From positions 1 through 64,000 of the forward strand of contig JBKBPL010000001.1 in NCBI GenBank assembly GCA_046293075.1: 64,000 bases of DNA, given 5' to 3'. Below the pieces are notes generated by a model. That model made no database searches. It saw only the letters and a list, made by a program, of their open reading frames with translations, and had not been told where the DNA came from. Shown here in pieces: positions 52,443 to 62,579 of the stretch. A program made the translations under genes and the position numbers. The DNA comes from Ga0077530 sp046293075. GTDB lineage: Bacteria; Pseudomonadota; Alphaproteobacteria; Rhizobiales; Hyphomicrobiaceae. Position 1 is the stretch's first letter, and each line of letters opens with the position of its first letter.

Positions 52443-53510
52443 TCAAATGATCTCGTCCTCGTCCATGACCGGATCTGCGGCGTGATCGGCGGGAGGTGCG
52501 GTGCGCTGGCGCAGGGTCTGGCGCTGATGCTCGCGCGCCCAGGCGATATGAAAGAGGGCATCACCCATGTTCACGATCGGCAGCGTTGTCGCGCCGATGA
52601 TGATGCCGCGAACGGGCGAGCGCACCTCCATCTCGCTGTCGTCGTAGGGGTTGGCGACGCAGCCGAGGAGATCGCCCTCGCTTACGGCCTGACCGATCCG
52701 CCGGGCAGTGCGGAAAACGCCGCCGTCCGGCGCCCGCACCCATTTCGAGGCGTTGGCAAAGACGGGCCCACGCTGCTGTTCCCTGGCGAGAGGCTCGATC
52801 TCGGCACCCGGCAGTTCGATGAGGCCGCGCGCCGCCATGATGCGGCCGATGCCCTCGACGCCGGCTTTGATGGCGAACTCATCGAAGCGCAGGCCCTCGC
52901 CGCCCTCATAAACCAGCACGTCCACGCCCGCCTGGGTGGCCGCGGCGCGCAGCGACCCATCCCGTTCGGGTGAGGCGAGCACGACCTGGGCACCAAAGGC
53001 CTCCGCGAGCGCGCGGCAGCCGGGGCGCTCTGCGAAGTCGGCGCGGATCTGCGGGAGGTTCACGCGATGGACGGCGGCGGTGTGAAGATCGACGCCAAAG
53101 TGGGAGCGGCGGACCACCTCGGCCAGAAGGATGTTCGCCAGGCGTGCCGCGAGCGAGCCTGTCGGCGATCCGGGGAAGGAGCGGTTGAGGTCGCGCCTGT
53201 CAGGGAGATAGCGCGAGCGGCCGATGAAGCCGTAGGCATTCACCACCGGCACGCACAGCAGCGTCCCGCGCAAGAGCACGGGATCGACGATGCGCAGCAC
53301 GCGCCGGATGATCTCGACCCCGTTGAGCTCGTCACCGTGGACGGCGGCGGAAACGAACATCGTCTGGCCGCTCTCGCGGCCGTGGATGACATGCACCGGA
53401 AGCGTGACGGGCGTGTGGTTCGAGAGCTTGGATACCGGCAAATCAACGAGTGCGCGCGTACCTGCCGGCACCTGCTGGCCACCGATCTCGAAGGGCGCGC
53501 GTATGCTCAC
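52443..53510 (-). CDS. Succinylglutamate desuccinylase/aspartoacylase family protein
   Basis: A 355-residue zinc-hydrolase-family protein. It has zinc-ligand motifs VSAAVHGDELNGVEIIRR and FGVDLHTAA, plus the arginine motif DRRDLNRSFPG. The C-terminal part (260-355) is a lipoyl-like barrel (MEVRSPVRGIIIG). The likely start is GTG at 53510 (VSIRAPFEIGGQ). The substrate, an N-acyl amino acid or another amide, is unknown. It lies 58 bases downstream of the FYDLN gene on the same strand. Confidence 0.87.
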   Translation of the reverse strand: MSIRAPFEIGGQQVPAGTRALVDLPVSKLSNHTPVTLPVHVIHGRESGQTMFVSAAVHGDELNGVEIIRRVLRIVDPVLLRGTLLCVPVVNAYGFIGRSRYLPDRRDLNRSFPGSPTGSLAARLANILLAEVVRRSHFGVDLHTAAVHRVNLPQIRADFAERPGCRALAEAFGAQVVLASPERDGSLRAAATQAGVDVLVYEGGEGLRFDEFAIKAGVEGIGRIMAARGLIELPGAEIEPLAREQQRGPVFANASKWVRAPDGGVFRTARRIGQAVSEGDLLGCVANPYDDSEMEVRSPVRGIIIGATTLPIVNMGDALFHIAWAREHQRQTLRQRTAPPADHAADPVMDEDEII

Positions 53511-53568
53511 GGCCGCCTCAGCTCCCGCGGGGTGCCGCGCCGGTGTGCCGATGCGGCCTGCCGTCGCC

Positions 53569-53949
53569 TCACGGCTCCTCTTCACCCTCCGGCACGGTGC
53601 CGCCGATGATCCCGCTGACGTCGCCACCGTCCTCCTCCTCAGCCTCAAGGAAGGTCTCGTCGTCGGTGAGCGCCTCTTCGTCCGCATCGATGTCGGCGAG
53701 TGCGTCGTCGGCCTCGACATCGGGCACTTCGTCTGGCGCAACCCCTTCGAACTCGGCCTTTTTTGCCGGACGGCGCGGCTTCTCCGCGGTCGCGGCAGCG
53801 ACTGCGCCAATGGCGGTGGTGGTCATCATCTCGTAGATCGTGCCGCAGATCGGGCACACGATCGGATCGCGATTGAGATCGTAGAATCGGGCACCGCAGG
53901 ACGCACTCTGGCACGTCCGCTTGGTGCCACGCTCGGCTTTCATCGACAT
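53569..53949 (-). CDS. FYDLN acid domain protein (TIGR02300)
   Basis: A 126-residue protein. The N-terminal zinc-ribbon-like part has KRTCQSASCGARFYDLNRDPIVCPICGTIYE with two cysteine pairs. The rest is strongly acidic (ADDALADIDADEEALTDDET). This is a characteristic alphaproteobacterial family of unknown function. The start is at 53949 (or 53943). It is divergent from the aminotransferase. Confidence 0.93.
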   Translation of the reverse strand: MSMKAERGTKRTCQSASCGARFYDLNRDPIVCPICGTIYEMMTTTAIGAVAAATAEKPRRPAKKAEFEGVAPDEVPDVEADDALADIDADEEALTDDETFLEAEEEDGGDVSGIIGGTVPEGEEEP

Positions 53950-54194
53950 GGCTTGGCCTCTCGCCGGGGCGGCGGAACTCCGGTTTTTTCGGGCCTGCTC
54001 ATTGCCACGTGCTCCTGGCGGTGTCAAAAGCAATTCGCAGCGGTCCCGGAAGCGGATTTTTCCCTGATCCAGGACCGATCGCCGCTTGCGCAGGCGGACT
54101 GCCCCGCCTAGTGTCCGCGCCGCCTTGTGGGCCCGGCATGAGGCCGGACGGCCCGAACCTACCGAGAGACCCACCAACCGAGAGACCCCCAGCC

Positions 54195-55397
54195 ATGGGC
54201 TTTTTTGCCGACAGCTTGAACCGGATCCAGCTCTCCCAGACCATGGGGATCTCGGCCAAAGCGCGGGCGCTCGCCGCCGAGGGCCGCGACATCATCGTGC
54301 TGAGCCAGGGCGAGCCGGACTTCAACACGCCCGAGAACATCAAGGAGGCCGCGATCCGCGCGCTGCGCGAGAACAAGACGCGCTACACGGATATCGATGG
54401 GATTCCCGAGCTCAAGGATGCCATTTGCGGCAAGTTCAAGCGCGAGAACGGCCTCGAGTACAACCGCAGCCAGATCTCGGTCGGCAGCGGTGGCAAGCAG
54501 GTGCTCTACAACGCGCTGCTGGCCACGCTGAACCCGGGCGACGAGGTCGTCATTCCGGCACCCTACTGGGTGTCCTATGCCGATATCGTTCTGCTCGGCG
54601 GCGGCAAGCCCGTCGAGGCCCGATGCACGCTTGCCGACGGCTTCAAGCTGCAGCCCGAGGTGCTGGACAGGGCGATCACGCCAAGGACCAAGTGGTTCAT
54701 GTTCAACGCCCCGTGCAATCCGACCGGCGCGGCATACACTCACGACGAGCTGAAGGCGCTGACCGACGTGCTCATGCGCCACCCGCACGTCTGGGTGCTG
54801 ACCGATGACATGTACGAGCACCTGATCTTCGACGATCTCAAGTTCTACACCATCGCCCAGGTCGAGCCCGGGCTCTACGAGCGTACGCTCACGGTCAACG
54901 GCTTTTCGAAGGCCTACTGCATGACCGGCTGGCGACTCGGCTATGCCGGTGGACCGAAGCCTCTGATCGACGCCATGCGCAAGCTGCAGTCGCAGTCGAC
55001 CTCCAACCCCTCGTCCATCTCGCAATGGGCGGGCGTCGAGGCGCTCAACGGTCCGCAGGACTTCATCGCGCGCCACAATGAAGCCTTCCGGCAGCGTCGC
55101 GACCTCGTCGTATCGATGCTCAACCAGGCGAAGGGCCTCAAGTGCGCGACGCCGCAGGGGGCGTTCTACGTCTACCCGAGTTGTGAAGGGGCGATCGGCA
55201 AGACGACGCCCAAGGGCAAGCGCATCAACAATGACGAGGACTTCGTCACCGCGCTGCTCGAGGACGAAGGCGCAGCTACCGTGCACGGGGCGGCGTTCGC
55301 GCTCAGCCCATTCTTCCGCCTCTCCTATGCGAGTTCGCTGGAGGTGCTGGAGGACGCCTGCTCGCGCATCCAGCGCTTCTGCGCGAGCCTCTCCTAG
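54195..55397 (+). CDS. Aspartate aminotransferase-type PLP enzyme
   Basis: A 400-residue class I aminotransferase (subgroup I-gamma). It has the N-terminal LSQGEPDFNTPENIKEAA, APYWVSYADIVLLGGGKPV, NAPCNPTGAAYTHDEL, and the PLP lysine in GFSKAYCMTGWRLGY. It likely interconverts aspartate and glutamate with their oxoacids; prephenate activity is possible in this subgroup. The ATG at 54195 begins MGFFADSLNRIQLSQTMGIS. A terminator follows. Confidence 0.93.
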   Translation: MGFFADSLNRIQLSQTMGISAKARALAAEGRDIIVLSQGEPDFNTPENIKEAAIRALRENKTRYTDIDGIPELKDAICGKFKRENGLEYNRSQISVGSGGKQVLYNALLATLNPGDEVVIPAPYWVSYADIVLLGGGKPVEARCTLADGFKLQPEVLDRAITPRTKWFMFNAPCNPTGAAYTHDELKALTDVLMRHPHVWVLTDDMYEHLIFDDLKFYTIAQVEPGLYERTLTVNGFSKAYCMTGWRLGYAGGPKPLIDAMRKLQSQSTSNPSSISQWAGVEALNGPQDFIARHNEAFRQRRDLVVSMLNQAKGLKCATPQGAFYVYPSCEGAIGKTTPKGKRINNDEDFVTALLEDEGAATVHGAAFALSPFFRLSYASSLEVLEDACSRIQRFCASLS

Positions 55398-55430
55398 CGC
55401 CCGGGCTGCATTCCCATGCCGATGGCAGAA

Positions 55431-55453
55431 GGGCGCGACCACGCGCCCTTTTT
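55431..55453 (+). terminator. Rho-independent terminator after the aminotransferase gene
   Basis: GGGCGCG and CGCGCCC form a seven-base stem with a four-base loop (ACCA), followed by TTTTT. It lies 33 bases after the stop codon. Confidence 0.8.
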
Positions 55454-55569
55454 GCTGTTACATTTTTAGGTGCATAACCTCCCTGTTAACCCGATCGGGG
55501 TGAGGGCACGGCCCGCGGCCGGATCGGTGTGATATCCATCAACGGGGCAGGCTCCTGGAGGGAATTGCG

Positions 55570-57015
55570 GTGGCGATGCTTTATCCGGTCATTCTGTCCG
55601 GCGGCTCCGGCACGCGCTTGTGGCCGCTGTCGCGCGCCATGTATCCCAAGCAGTTCATCCGGTTCTTCGATGACGGCGACCCGAGCTTCCTCGGCGCGAC
55701 GCTGCGCCGCCTGCCGCCGTCCGAAGGTTTCGCGCCGCCGGTCCTGCTCTGCAACAATGACCATCGCTTCCTCGTTCGCGAGGAGCTCGAGCGTGCGGGC
55801 GTCACGCCGGAGGCGATCTACCTCGAGCCGGTCGCGCGCAATACGGCGCCGGCCATAGCCGTGGCCGCCCTCGCCATCGCCGCGCGCGATCCCGAGGGGG
55901 TTCTCATCGTGATGCCCTCAGATCACGTGATCGAGGACAGGGTCGCGTTTGCCGACGCGGTGCAGCGCGCCGGGCCGGTTGCCGCGGCGGGGCGCCTTGT
56001 GCTCTTCGGCATCAGGCCGACCTCGGCTCACATTGGCTATGGCTATATCCGGTGCGGTGCGCCACTGGCCGAGGGTGGTGCTGGCGCCCTCGCGGTCGAT
56101 GCTTTCGTGGAAAAGCCGGACGAGGCGACGGCCGAGGGCTATCTCGCCGCCGGCACCTATCTCTGGAACAGCGGCATCTTCGTTCTGCACGCCCGCACGT
56201 TCCTCGACGAACTGCAGCATCTCACGCCCGATATCCTCAGCGCGGCAAGAGGAGCGCTGGCCAAGGCGCGCGAGGATCTGGGTTTCCTCCGCCTCGACGG
56301 TAATGCCTTTGCCGCCGCGCCGGCCATTTCGGTCGACTACGCGGTGATGGAGCGCACGACCCGCGCTGCGGTGCTGCCGATCGATGTCGGCTGGAGCGAT
56401 GTCGGCTCCTGGTCGTCGCTGTGGGAGATTTCGGCGCACGATGCGGCTGACAACTACGTGCGCGGCACCGCGATCATCGAGGATTCGCGCGGCCTCTACG
56501 TTCACAGCGAGCGCTCCCTCGTCGCCACGATCGGCGTCAACGATCTTGTCATCGTCGATACGCCGGATGCGCTGCTCGTCGCCGACAAGAAGCGCGCGCA
56601 GGACGTGTCCAAGATCGTGGCGCGGCTCAAGAGCGAAGGCCGGCGCGAGCACGAGCAGCACGTGCGGAGCTACCGGCCCTGGGGGTTCTTCGAGACGCTG
56701 AGCATCGGACCGCGCTTCCAGGTCAAGCTGCTGCACGTGAAGCCCGGAGCCAAGCTCTCCATGCAGCGCCACCATCACCGCTCCGAGCATTGGGTGGTGG
56801 TGCACGGCACGGCCAAGGTCGTGATCGGCGAGAGCGAGCAACTCGTGCGCGAGAACGAGAGCGTCTACATCGTCGCGACCCAGTGGCACCGGCTCGAGAA
56901 CCCGGGCAAGGTGCCGGTCGAGATCATCGAGGTGCAGATCGGCAGCTACCTCGGCGAGGACGATATCGAGCGGACCGACGACATCTATCACCGGGCGGAG
57001 AACGAGACGCGCTGA
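55570..57015 (+). CDS. manC: Mannose-1-phosphate guanylyltransferase / mannose-6-phosphate isomerase
   Basis: A 481-residue bifunctional enzyme (ManC/AlgA/XanB type). The N-terminal nucleotidyltransferase has ILSGGSGTRLWPLSR and FVEKPDEATAEGYLAAGTYLWNSG in segments typical of GDP-mannose synthesis; the C-terminal cupin (about 350-480) has RPWGFFETLSIGPRFQVK and HHHRSEHWVVVHG, the type II isomerase fold. It supplies GDP-mannose for polysaccharide. The start is GTG at 55570 with GGAGGG upstream; ATG 55576 is possible. No exopolysaccharide cluster is attached. Confidence 0.94.
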   Translation: MAMLYPVILSGGSGTRLWPLSRAMYPKQFIRFFDDGDPSFLGATLRRLPPSEGFAPPVLLCNNDHRFLVREELERAGVTPEAIYLEPVARNTAPAIAVAALAIAARDPEGVLIVMPSDHVIEDRVAFADAVQRAGPVAAAGRLVLFGIRPTSAHIGYGYIRCGAPLAEGGAGALAVDAFVEKPDEATAEGYLAAGTYLWNSGIFVLHARTFLDELQHLTPDILSAARGALAKAREDLGFLRLDGNAFAAAPAISVDYAVMERTTRAAVLPIDVGWSDVGSWSSLWEISAHDAADNYVRGTAIIEDSRGLYVHSERSLVATIGVNDLVIVDTPDALLVADKKRAQDVSKIVARLKSEGRREHEQHVRSYRPWGFFETLSIGPRFQVKLLHVKPGAKLSMQRHHHRSEHWVVVHGTAKVVIGESEQLVRENESVYIVATQWHRLENPGKVPVEIIEVQIGSYLGEDDIERTDDIYHRAENETR

Positions 57016-57021
57016 GAAGCC

Positions 57022-57936
57022 TCAGGACGAGCCCCGCTTCACGTCGCTCCCCAGGCCGGGATCGTTGGCGGGAACGGGTGGTGCGGCGAGGCCGCTCGCC
57101 ACGGGTGCTTCATTGGGCGCCCCGGCCGGGTGCGCGCGGTCCCACTCGCGCTGAAGCTGACGGAAGCGCCGGTAGCTGAACGGGATCATCGCGAGGTAGG
57201 CCAGCGTCAGCACGGTGAGTGTGCCGTAAGGATAGGTCACGAGCAGACCGACCAGCGCCGCCACGGCCGTCATGATCGGCAGCAGCAGCTCGCCGCGGAT
57301 GCGCTCGCCCATGAGCTTGCCCGAGAACGTGGGGATCGTGGAGACGAGCAGAAAGGCCATGGCCAGCGTGTAGAGCGCGATGAGCAGCGGGTAGTCGCGC
57401 ACCGGTATCCAGCCAAGCCCGTTGATGTAGAAGGGCAGCAGCACGGTGATCGCGCCCGCCGGGGCCGGCATCCCGGTGAAGTAGTTCGAGTGCCACTTTG
57501 GCTTGTCGACCTCGAGCATGGAGTTGAAGCGTGCGAGGCGCAGCCCCATGGCACAAGCGAAGATCAGCACGGCAATCCACCCGAAGCCCTTGAGGCCGGC
57601 AAGCCCCCACGTGAACAGCACGATGGCGGGTGCGACGCCGAAATTGATGAAGTCGGCGAGGCTGTCGAGCTCCGCGCCGAAACGGGACTGCGCCTTGAGC
57701 GCGCGGGCCAGCCGGCCGTCGACGCCGTCGAGGATGGCGGCGATGACGATGAGGCCGATCGCCAGCTCGAAGCGGTGCTCGATCGCCATGCGGATCGCGG
57801 TCACGCCCGCGCACAGGCTCAGCAGCGTGAAGAAGTTCGGCACGAGCATCCGCACCGGGATCTTGCGCTGGCGAAAGAGCAGGCGCCGGCGCCGGCGCAC
57901 GCTCGGATCCCGGAATGGCTCTTCCTCGTCGATCAA
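57022..57936 (-). CDS. pssA: CDP-diacylglycerol--serine O-phosphatidyltransferase
   Basis: A membrane enzyme of about 304 residues that makes phosphatidylserine, the precursor of phosphatidylethanolamine. The CDP-alcohol motif is DGVDGRLARAL...GAELDSLAD, preceded by MLVPNFFTLLSLCAGVTAIRM and with GLRLARFN and GMPAPAGA later. A TTG at 57936 is taken as start because AAGGGAG lies eight bases upstream. A TTG at 57975 would add 13 residues that are translated repeat sequence without an RBS. psd is not adjacent. Confidence 0.92.
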   Translation of the reverse strand: MIDEEEPFRDPSVRRRRRLLFRQRKIPVRMLVPNFFTLLSLCAGVTAIRMAIEHRFELAIGLIVIAAILDGVDGRLARALKAQSRFGAELDSLADFINFGVAPAIVLFTWGLAGLKGFGWIAVLIFACAMGLRLARFNSMLEVDKPKWHSNYFTGMPAPAGAITVLLPFYINGLGWIPVRDYPLLIALYTLAMAFLLVSTIPTFSGKLMGERIRGELLLPIMTAVAALVGLLVTYPYGTLTVLTLAYLAMIPFSYRRFRQLQREWDRAHPAGAPNEAPVASGLAAPPVPANDPGLGSDVKRGSS

Positions 57937-57962
57937 GTCGTCTGCTCCCTTTTCTCCCTCTC

Positions 57963-58311
57963 CCCATTCCGTCAATGGGAAGAGGGGAATTTGGGTTGCG
58001 CCACTTCCCCTTCTCCCCGTCGTTCACGGGGAGAAGGCCGGGATGAAGGGCGGCACGATCGCAAACCTCAGCGAGTGCCGCAGCCCCTCACCCTAGCCCT
58101 CTCCCCGCAAGCGGGGAGAGGGGAACTTTGCTTGCGCCACTTCCCCTTCTCCCCGTCGTTCACGGGGAGAAGGCCGGGATGAGGGGCGGCATAATCGCAA
58201 ACCTCAGCGTGTGCCGCTGCCCCTCACCCTAGCTCTCTCCCCGCACGCGGGGAGAGGGGAACTTTGCTTGCCCCTCTTCCCCTTCTCCCCGTCGTTCACG
58301 GGGAGAGGGGA
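57963..58311. repeat. Tandem array of palindromic intergenic repeats (136-nt period)
   Basis: The unit from 58001 recurs at 58137 and, partly, at 58273-58311 (for example TTCCCCTTCTCCCCGT at 58005, 58141, 58277). Each full unit has two palindromes: CTTCTCCCCGT/ACGGGGAGAAG with loop CGTTC, and CTCTCCCCGC/GCGGGGAGAG about 80 bases later. A worn copy of the second palindrome starts near 57963, at the edge of pssA. The two full units differ at a handful of positions. It resembles the REP/BIME-like elements widespread in rhizobial genomes. Confidence 0.9.
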
Positions 58312-58320
58312 CGCATAATG

Positions 58321-58617
58321 TCAGCCGTCGTAGCCCTCGATGATCACGACGCTGGCGTCTGAAGCTTCGTCGCGAATGGCGGCCGCGGCCTTGTACTCCG
58401 GGCTGTCATAGCAGGCGCGCGCGACATCGTAGCTCTCGAACTCGAGAACCACGTGACGGTCGCCATTGATGGGCGCCCCGCGCACCTCGCTCCGGCCACC
58501 GCGCACGACGAAACGCGCGCCATATTTCTTGAAGGCAAGGGCGTTTGCCGCGACATAATCCTTGTAGCGCTCGGGATCCCGCACCTTCACATGGGCGATC
58601 CAGTATCCCTTGGCCAT
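58321..58617 (-). CDS. DUF1330 domain protein
   Basis: A 98-residue ferredoxin-like-fold protein. It has KGYWIAHVKVRDPERYKDYVAAN, FVVRGGRSEVRGAPINGDRHVV and the FESYDVARACYDSPEYKAA motif typical of DUF1330. Function is unknown; the fold resembles EthD/monooxygenase dimers. The start is ATG 58617 (MAKGYW), with another ATG two codons earlier. The repeat array ends ten bases after its stop codon. Confidence 0.93.
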   Translation of the reverse strand: MAKGYWIAHVKVRDPERYKDYVAANALAFKKYGARFVVRGGRSEVRGAPINGDRHVVLEFESYDVARACYDSPEYKAAAAIRDEASDASVVIIEGYDG

Positions 58618-58713
58618 CAGCATCTCCCAGACCTGAGCTTACGGGCCGGGAGCTTAGCTGTCTCGATGGCGAACACAAGGCCGCCGCTGGCGCCGCGGAC
58701 CATAATTCACGAC

Positions 58714-58735
58714 GGCCGGGCGTTTAAGCCCGGCC
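58714..58735. repeat. Inverted repeat downstream of the response regulator gene
   Basis: GGCCGGGC and GCCCGGCC form an eight-base stem with loop GTTTAA, 31 bases beyond the stop codon of the minus-strand regulator gene. There is no T-run on that strand, so it is at best an atypical terminator. Confidence 0.5.
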
Positions 58736-58766
58736 GGAGCAAGGCGCCAGACGACGTGGGTGCGGG

Positions 58767-60275
<1,509 letters not shown>

Positions 60276-60620
60276 GGCGAGGCATACTCACGCAACAAGT
60301 ACAGGACACGCAGGCCGGCCCCCTGGATCGCTCGGGGCGCTGGGCCCGATCCTGAACAGATCCAAGCGAGCGGCTTGCTCACGGGGCCGAGAGTGCCCGA
60401 GCGGGGTAAATGGATCGTTGCGAAACGATCGCTTTTGAATTTTTTCCGCCGCGTCCTGCGCGGGCCCGCCGATCACTGGGCGAGGGAATTGAAATACAAC
60501 TCGTTTCCGGGGTTCGGCGCCGCCCGACGAGACTGCCGCGGTGCGCGGCCATGCCTTGCCAGCGCCGCGCAATCCAACAATGGTGGCACGCAAGACGGCA
60601 ACCAGATTCGGAGACCGCTC
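60276..60620. other. Divergent intergenic region with a plus-strand hairpin
   Basis: About 345 bases between the regulator and the M3 peptidase, which point away from each other. At 60413-60430 GATCGTT and AACGATC form a seven-base stem with loop GCGA, followed by GCTTTTGAATTTTTT. It looks like a terminator on the plus strand although no plus-strand gene precedes it. No open frame with a start signal was seen. Confidence 0.55.
60413..60445 (+). terminator. Orphan terminator-like hairpin
   Basis: A seven-base stem with a GCGA tetraloop is followed after four bases by a broken T-run (TTTTGAATTTTTT). Nothing annotated on the plus strand ends here, so it might close a small RNA or a leader transcript of the M3 peptidase gene. 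Confidence 0.45.
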
Positions 60621-62423
60621 ATGAGCGCAAGCGATGTCGACCTCGGCCCGATGCCGGAATGGGACCTCCGCGACCTCTATCCAGGGACCGACTCCGCCGA
60701 GCTGAAGCGCGACCTCACCTGGGCTGCGGAAGAAGCGGCCCGCATCCGCGCGACCTATCAAGGCAAACTCGCTGCGCTCGGCAGTGACGGCGCAGCGCTC
60801 GCCGAGGCCGTCAAGGCCTACGAGAAGCTGTCCGATGTGGTCGGCCGCATCGGCGCCTATGCGGGCCTGCTCTACTACGCCAATACCACCGATAGCGCGC
60901 GCGCCAAGTTCTTCGGCGACACGCAGAACAAGATCACGGCGATCTCGACCGAGCTCGTCTTCTTCGAACTCGAGCTCAATCAGATCGATGATGCGGCCCT
61001 CGAAGCGGCTCTCAAGCATCCCGAACTTGCGCGCTACGCGCCGTGGTTCGCGGACCTGCGCAAGGAGAAGCCCTACCAGCTCGAGGAGAAGCTCGAGCGG
61101 CTCTTCGTCGAGAAAGCGGCGACCTCGCGCGCGGCCTGGGACCGGCTGTTCAACGAGACCATGGCGGCGCTGCGCTTCGAGGTCGAGGGGGAGCCGAAGC
61201 CCCTCAGTCTCGAGCCGACGCTCAACCTGCTCATGGATCCCGAGCCCGCCCGCCGCAAGGCAGGCGCCGAAGCGCTCGCGAAGGTGTTCAAGGCCAACAT
61301 CCGCCTTTTCACGCTGATCACCAACACGCTCGCCAAGGACAAGGAGATCTCGGACCGCTGGCGCGGCTACAAGGACGTTGCCGACTCCCGCCATCTCGCG
61401 AACCGGGTCGAGGCCGAGGTGGTCGAGGCGCTGGTCAGCGCCGTGCGCGCGGCCTACCCGCGCATCTCCCACCGTTACTACGCGATGAAGGCGCGCTGGC
61501 TCGGCATGGACAGGCTCGCGCACTGGGATCGCAATGCGCCGCTGCCCGAGAAACCCGATCAGGTCTATACGTGGCGCGATGCCGAGCGGATCGTGCTCAA
61601 TGCCTATGCCGGCTTCGCGCCGCGCATGGCCGAGATCGCTGAGCCCTTCTTCAGGAAGGGCTGGATCGACGCGCCCGTGCGCGACGGCAAGGCCTCCGGA
61701 GCGTTTTCCCACCCGACCACGCCGTCGGTGCACCCATACATCCTGCTCAACTACCAGGGCAAGCCGCGCGATGTGATGACGCTAGCGCACGAGCTCGGTC
61801 ACGGCGTTCACCAGGTGCTCGCCGCGCCGCTCGGACCGCTGCTCGCGCCGACGCCGCTGACCCTCGCGGAGACCGCCTCAGTTTTCGGCGAGATGCTGAC
61901 CTTCAAGGCGCTGCTTGCCTCGGCAGCCAATCCACGCGAGCGCAAAGCACTCATCGCGCAGAAGGTCGAGGACATGATCAATACGGTCGTGCGCCAGATC
62001 GCGTTCTACACCTTCGAGCGCAAGGTGCATCTGGCACGCCGCGAGGGCGAGCTGACCGCAGACATGATCGGTGAACTGTGGATGTCCGTGCAGGGCGAGA
62101 GCCTCGGCCCTGCGATCGAGCTGAAGCCCGGCTACGAGGTCTTCTGGTCCTATGTCCCGCACTTCATCCATTCGCCCTTCTATGTCTATGCGTATGCCTT
62201 CGGCGACTGTCTCGTGAACTCGCTCTACGGGCTCTACCAGGAGGCGCACCCAGGTTTTGTCGAGAAGTACTTCGACATGCTCAAGGCGGGCGGCTCCAAG
62301 CATCACACGGAGCTGCTGGCGCCGTTCGGTCTCAATGCCGCGGAGCCGACATTCTGGGCCAGGGGCCTCTCCGTCATCGAGGGCATGATCGACGAGCTGG
62401 AGCAGATGGATAGGGTCGCTTGA
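60621..62423 (+). CDS. pepF: M3 family oligoendopeptidase (PepF type)
   Basis: A 600-residue zinc metallopeptidase cleaving short peptides in the cytoplasm. The catalytic motif HELGHGVHQ (HExxH) lies near residue 393, with the third ligand in the LAETASVFGEML stretch. The N-terminal region MPEWDLRDLYPGTDSAEL is typical of oligoendopeptidase F. The ATG at 60621 follows a GGAG site. The frame is open far upstream but only as antisense of the regulator. Confidence 0.94.
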   Translation: MSASDVDLGPMPEWDLRDLYPGTDSAELKRDLTWAAEEAARIRATYQGKLAALGSDGAALAEAVKAYEKLSDVVGRIGAYAGLLYYANTTDSARAKFFGDTQNKITAISTELVFFELELNQIDDAALEAALKHPELARYAPWFADLRKEKPYQLEEKLERLFVEKAATSRAAWDRLFNETMAALRFEVEGEPKPLSLEPTLNLLMDPEPARRKAGAEALAKVFKANIRLFTLITNTLAKDKEISDRWRGYKDVADSRHLANRVEAEVVEALVSAVRAAYPRISHRYYAMKARWLGMDRLAHWDRNAPLPEKPDQVYTWRDAERIVLNAYAGFAPRMAEIAEPFFRKGWIDAPVRDGKASGAFSHPTTPSVHPYILLNYQGKPRDVMTLAHELGHGVHQVLAAPLGPLLAPTPLTLAETASVFGEMLTFKALLASAANPRERKALIAQKVEDMINTVVRQIAFYTFERKVHLARREGELTADMIGELWMSVQGESLGPAIELKPGYEVFWSYVPHFIHSPFYVYAYAFGDCLVNSLYGLYQEAHPGFVEKYFDMLKAGGSKHHTELLAPFGLNAAEPTFWARGLSVIEGMIDELEQMDRVA

Positions 62424-62458
62424 GTTTGGATGATTGGATCGCCACAAGCACACCATGT

Positions 62459-62577
62459 CCCTTCTCCCCGTCCGATACGGGGAGAAGCTTAGGATGAGGG
62501 GCAGGGACCTGCGCTGACAAGCGCGTTGGCCGCCACCCCTCACCCCGACCCTCTGCCCGCACGCGGGGAGATGGGGG
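62459..62577. repeat. Diverged copy of the palindromic intergenic repeat
   Basis: A single unit of the family seen at 57963-58311. It has CTTCTCCCCG/CGGGGAGAAG (62461-62470 and 62478-62487, loop TCCGATA), AGGATGAGGGGC, then ACCCCTCACCCCGACCCTCTGCCCGC and GCGGGGAGAT in segments. The order of the two palindromes and the intervening spacing are the same as in the array, but many positions differ. Confidence 0.8.
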
Positions 62578-62579
62578 AG

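Noticed and set aside
57963..58311. Possible CRISPR array
   Set aside because: The period is 136 bases, whole units are near-identical, and there are no unique spacers.
60385..60445. tRNA-Ser-like sequence (GTGCCCGAGCGG followed by a stem-loop)
   Set aside because: The anticodon loop does not have seven bases and no acceptor or T arm can be paired.
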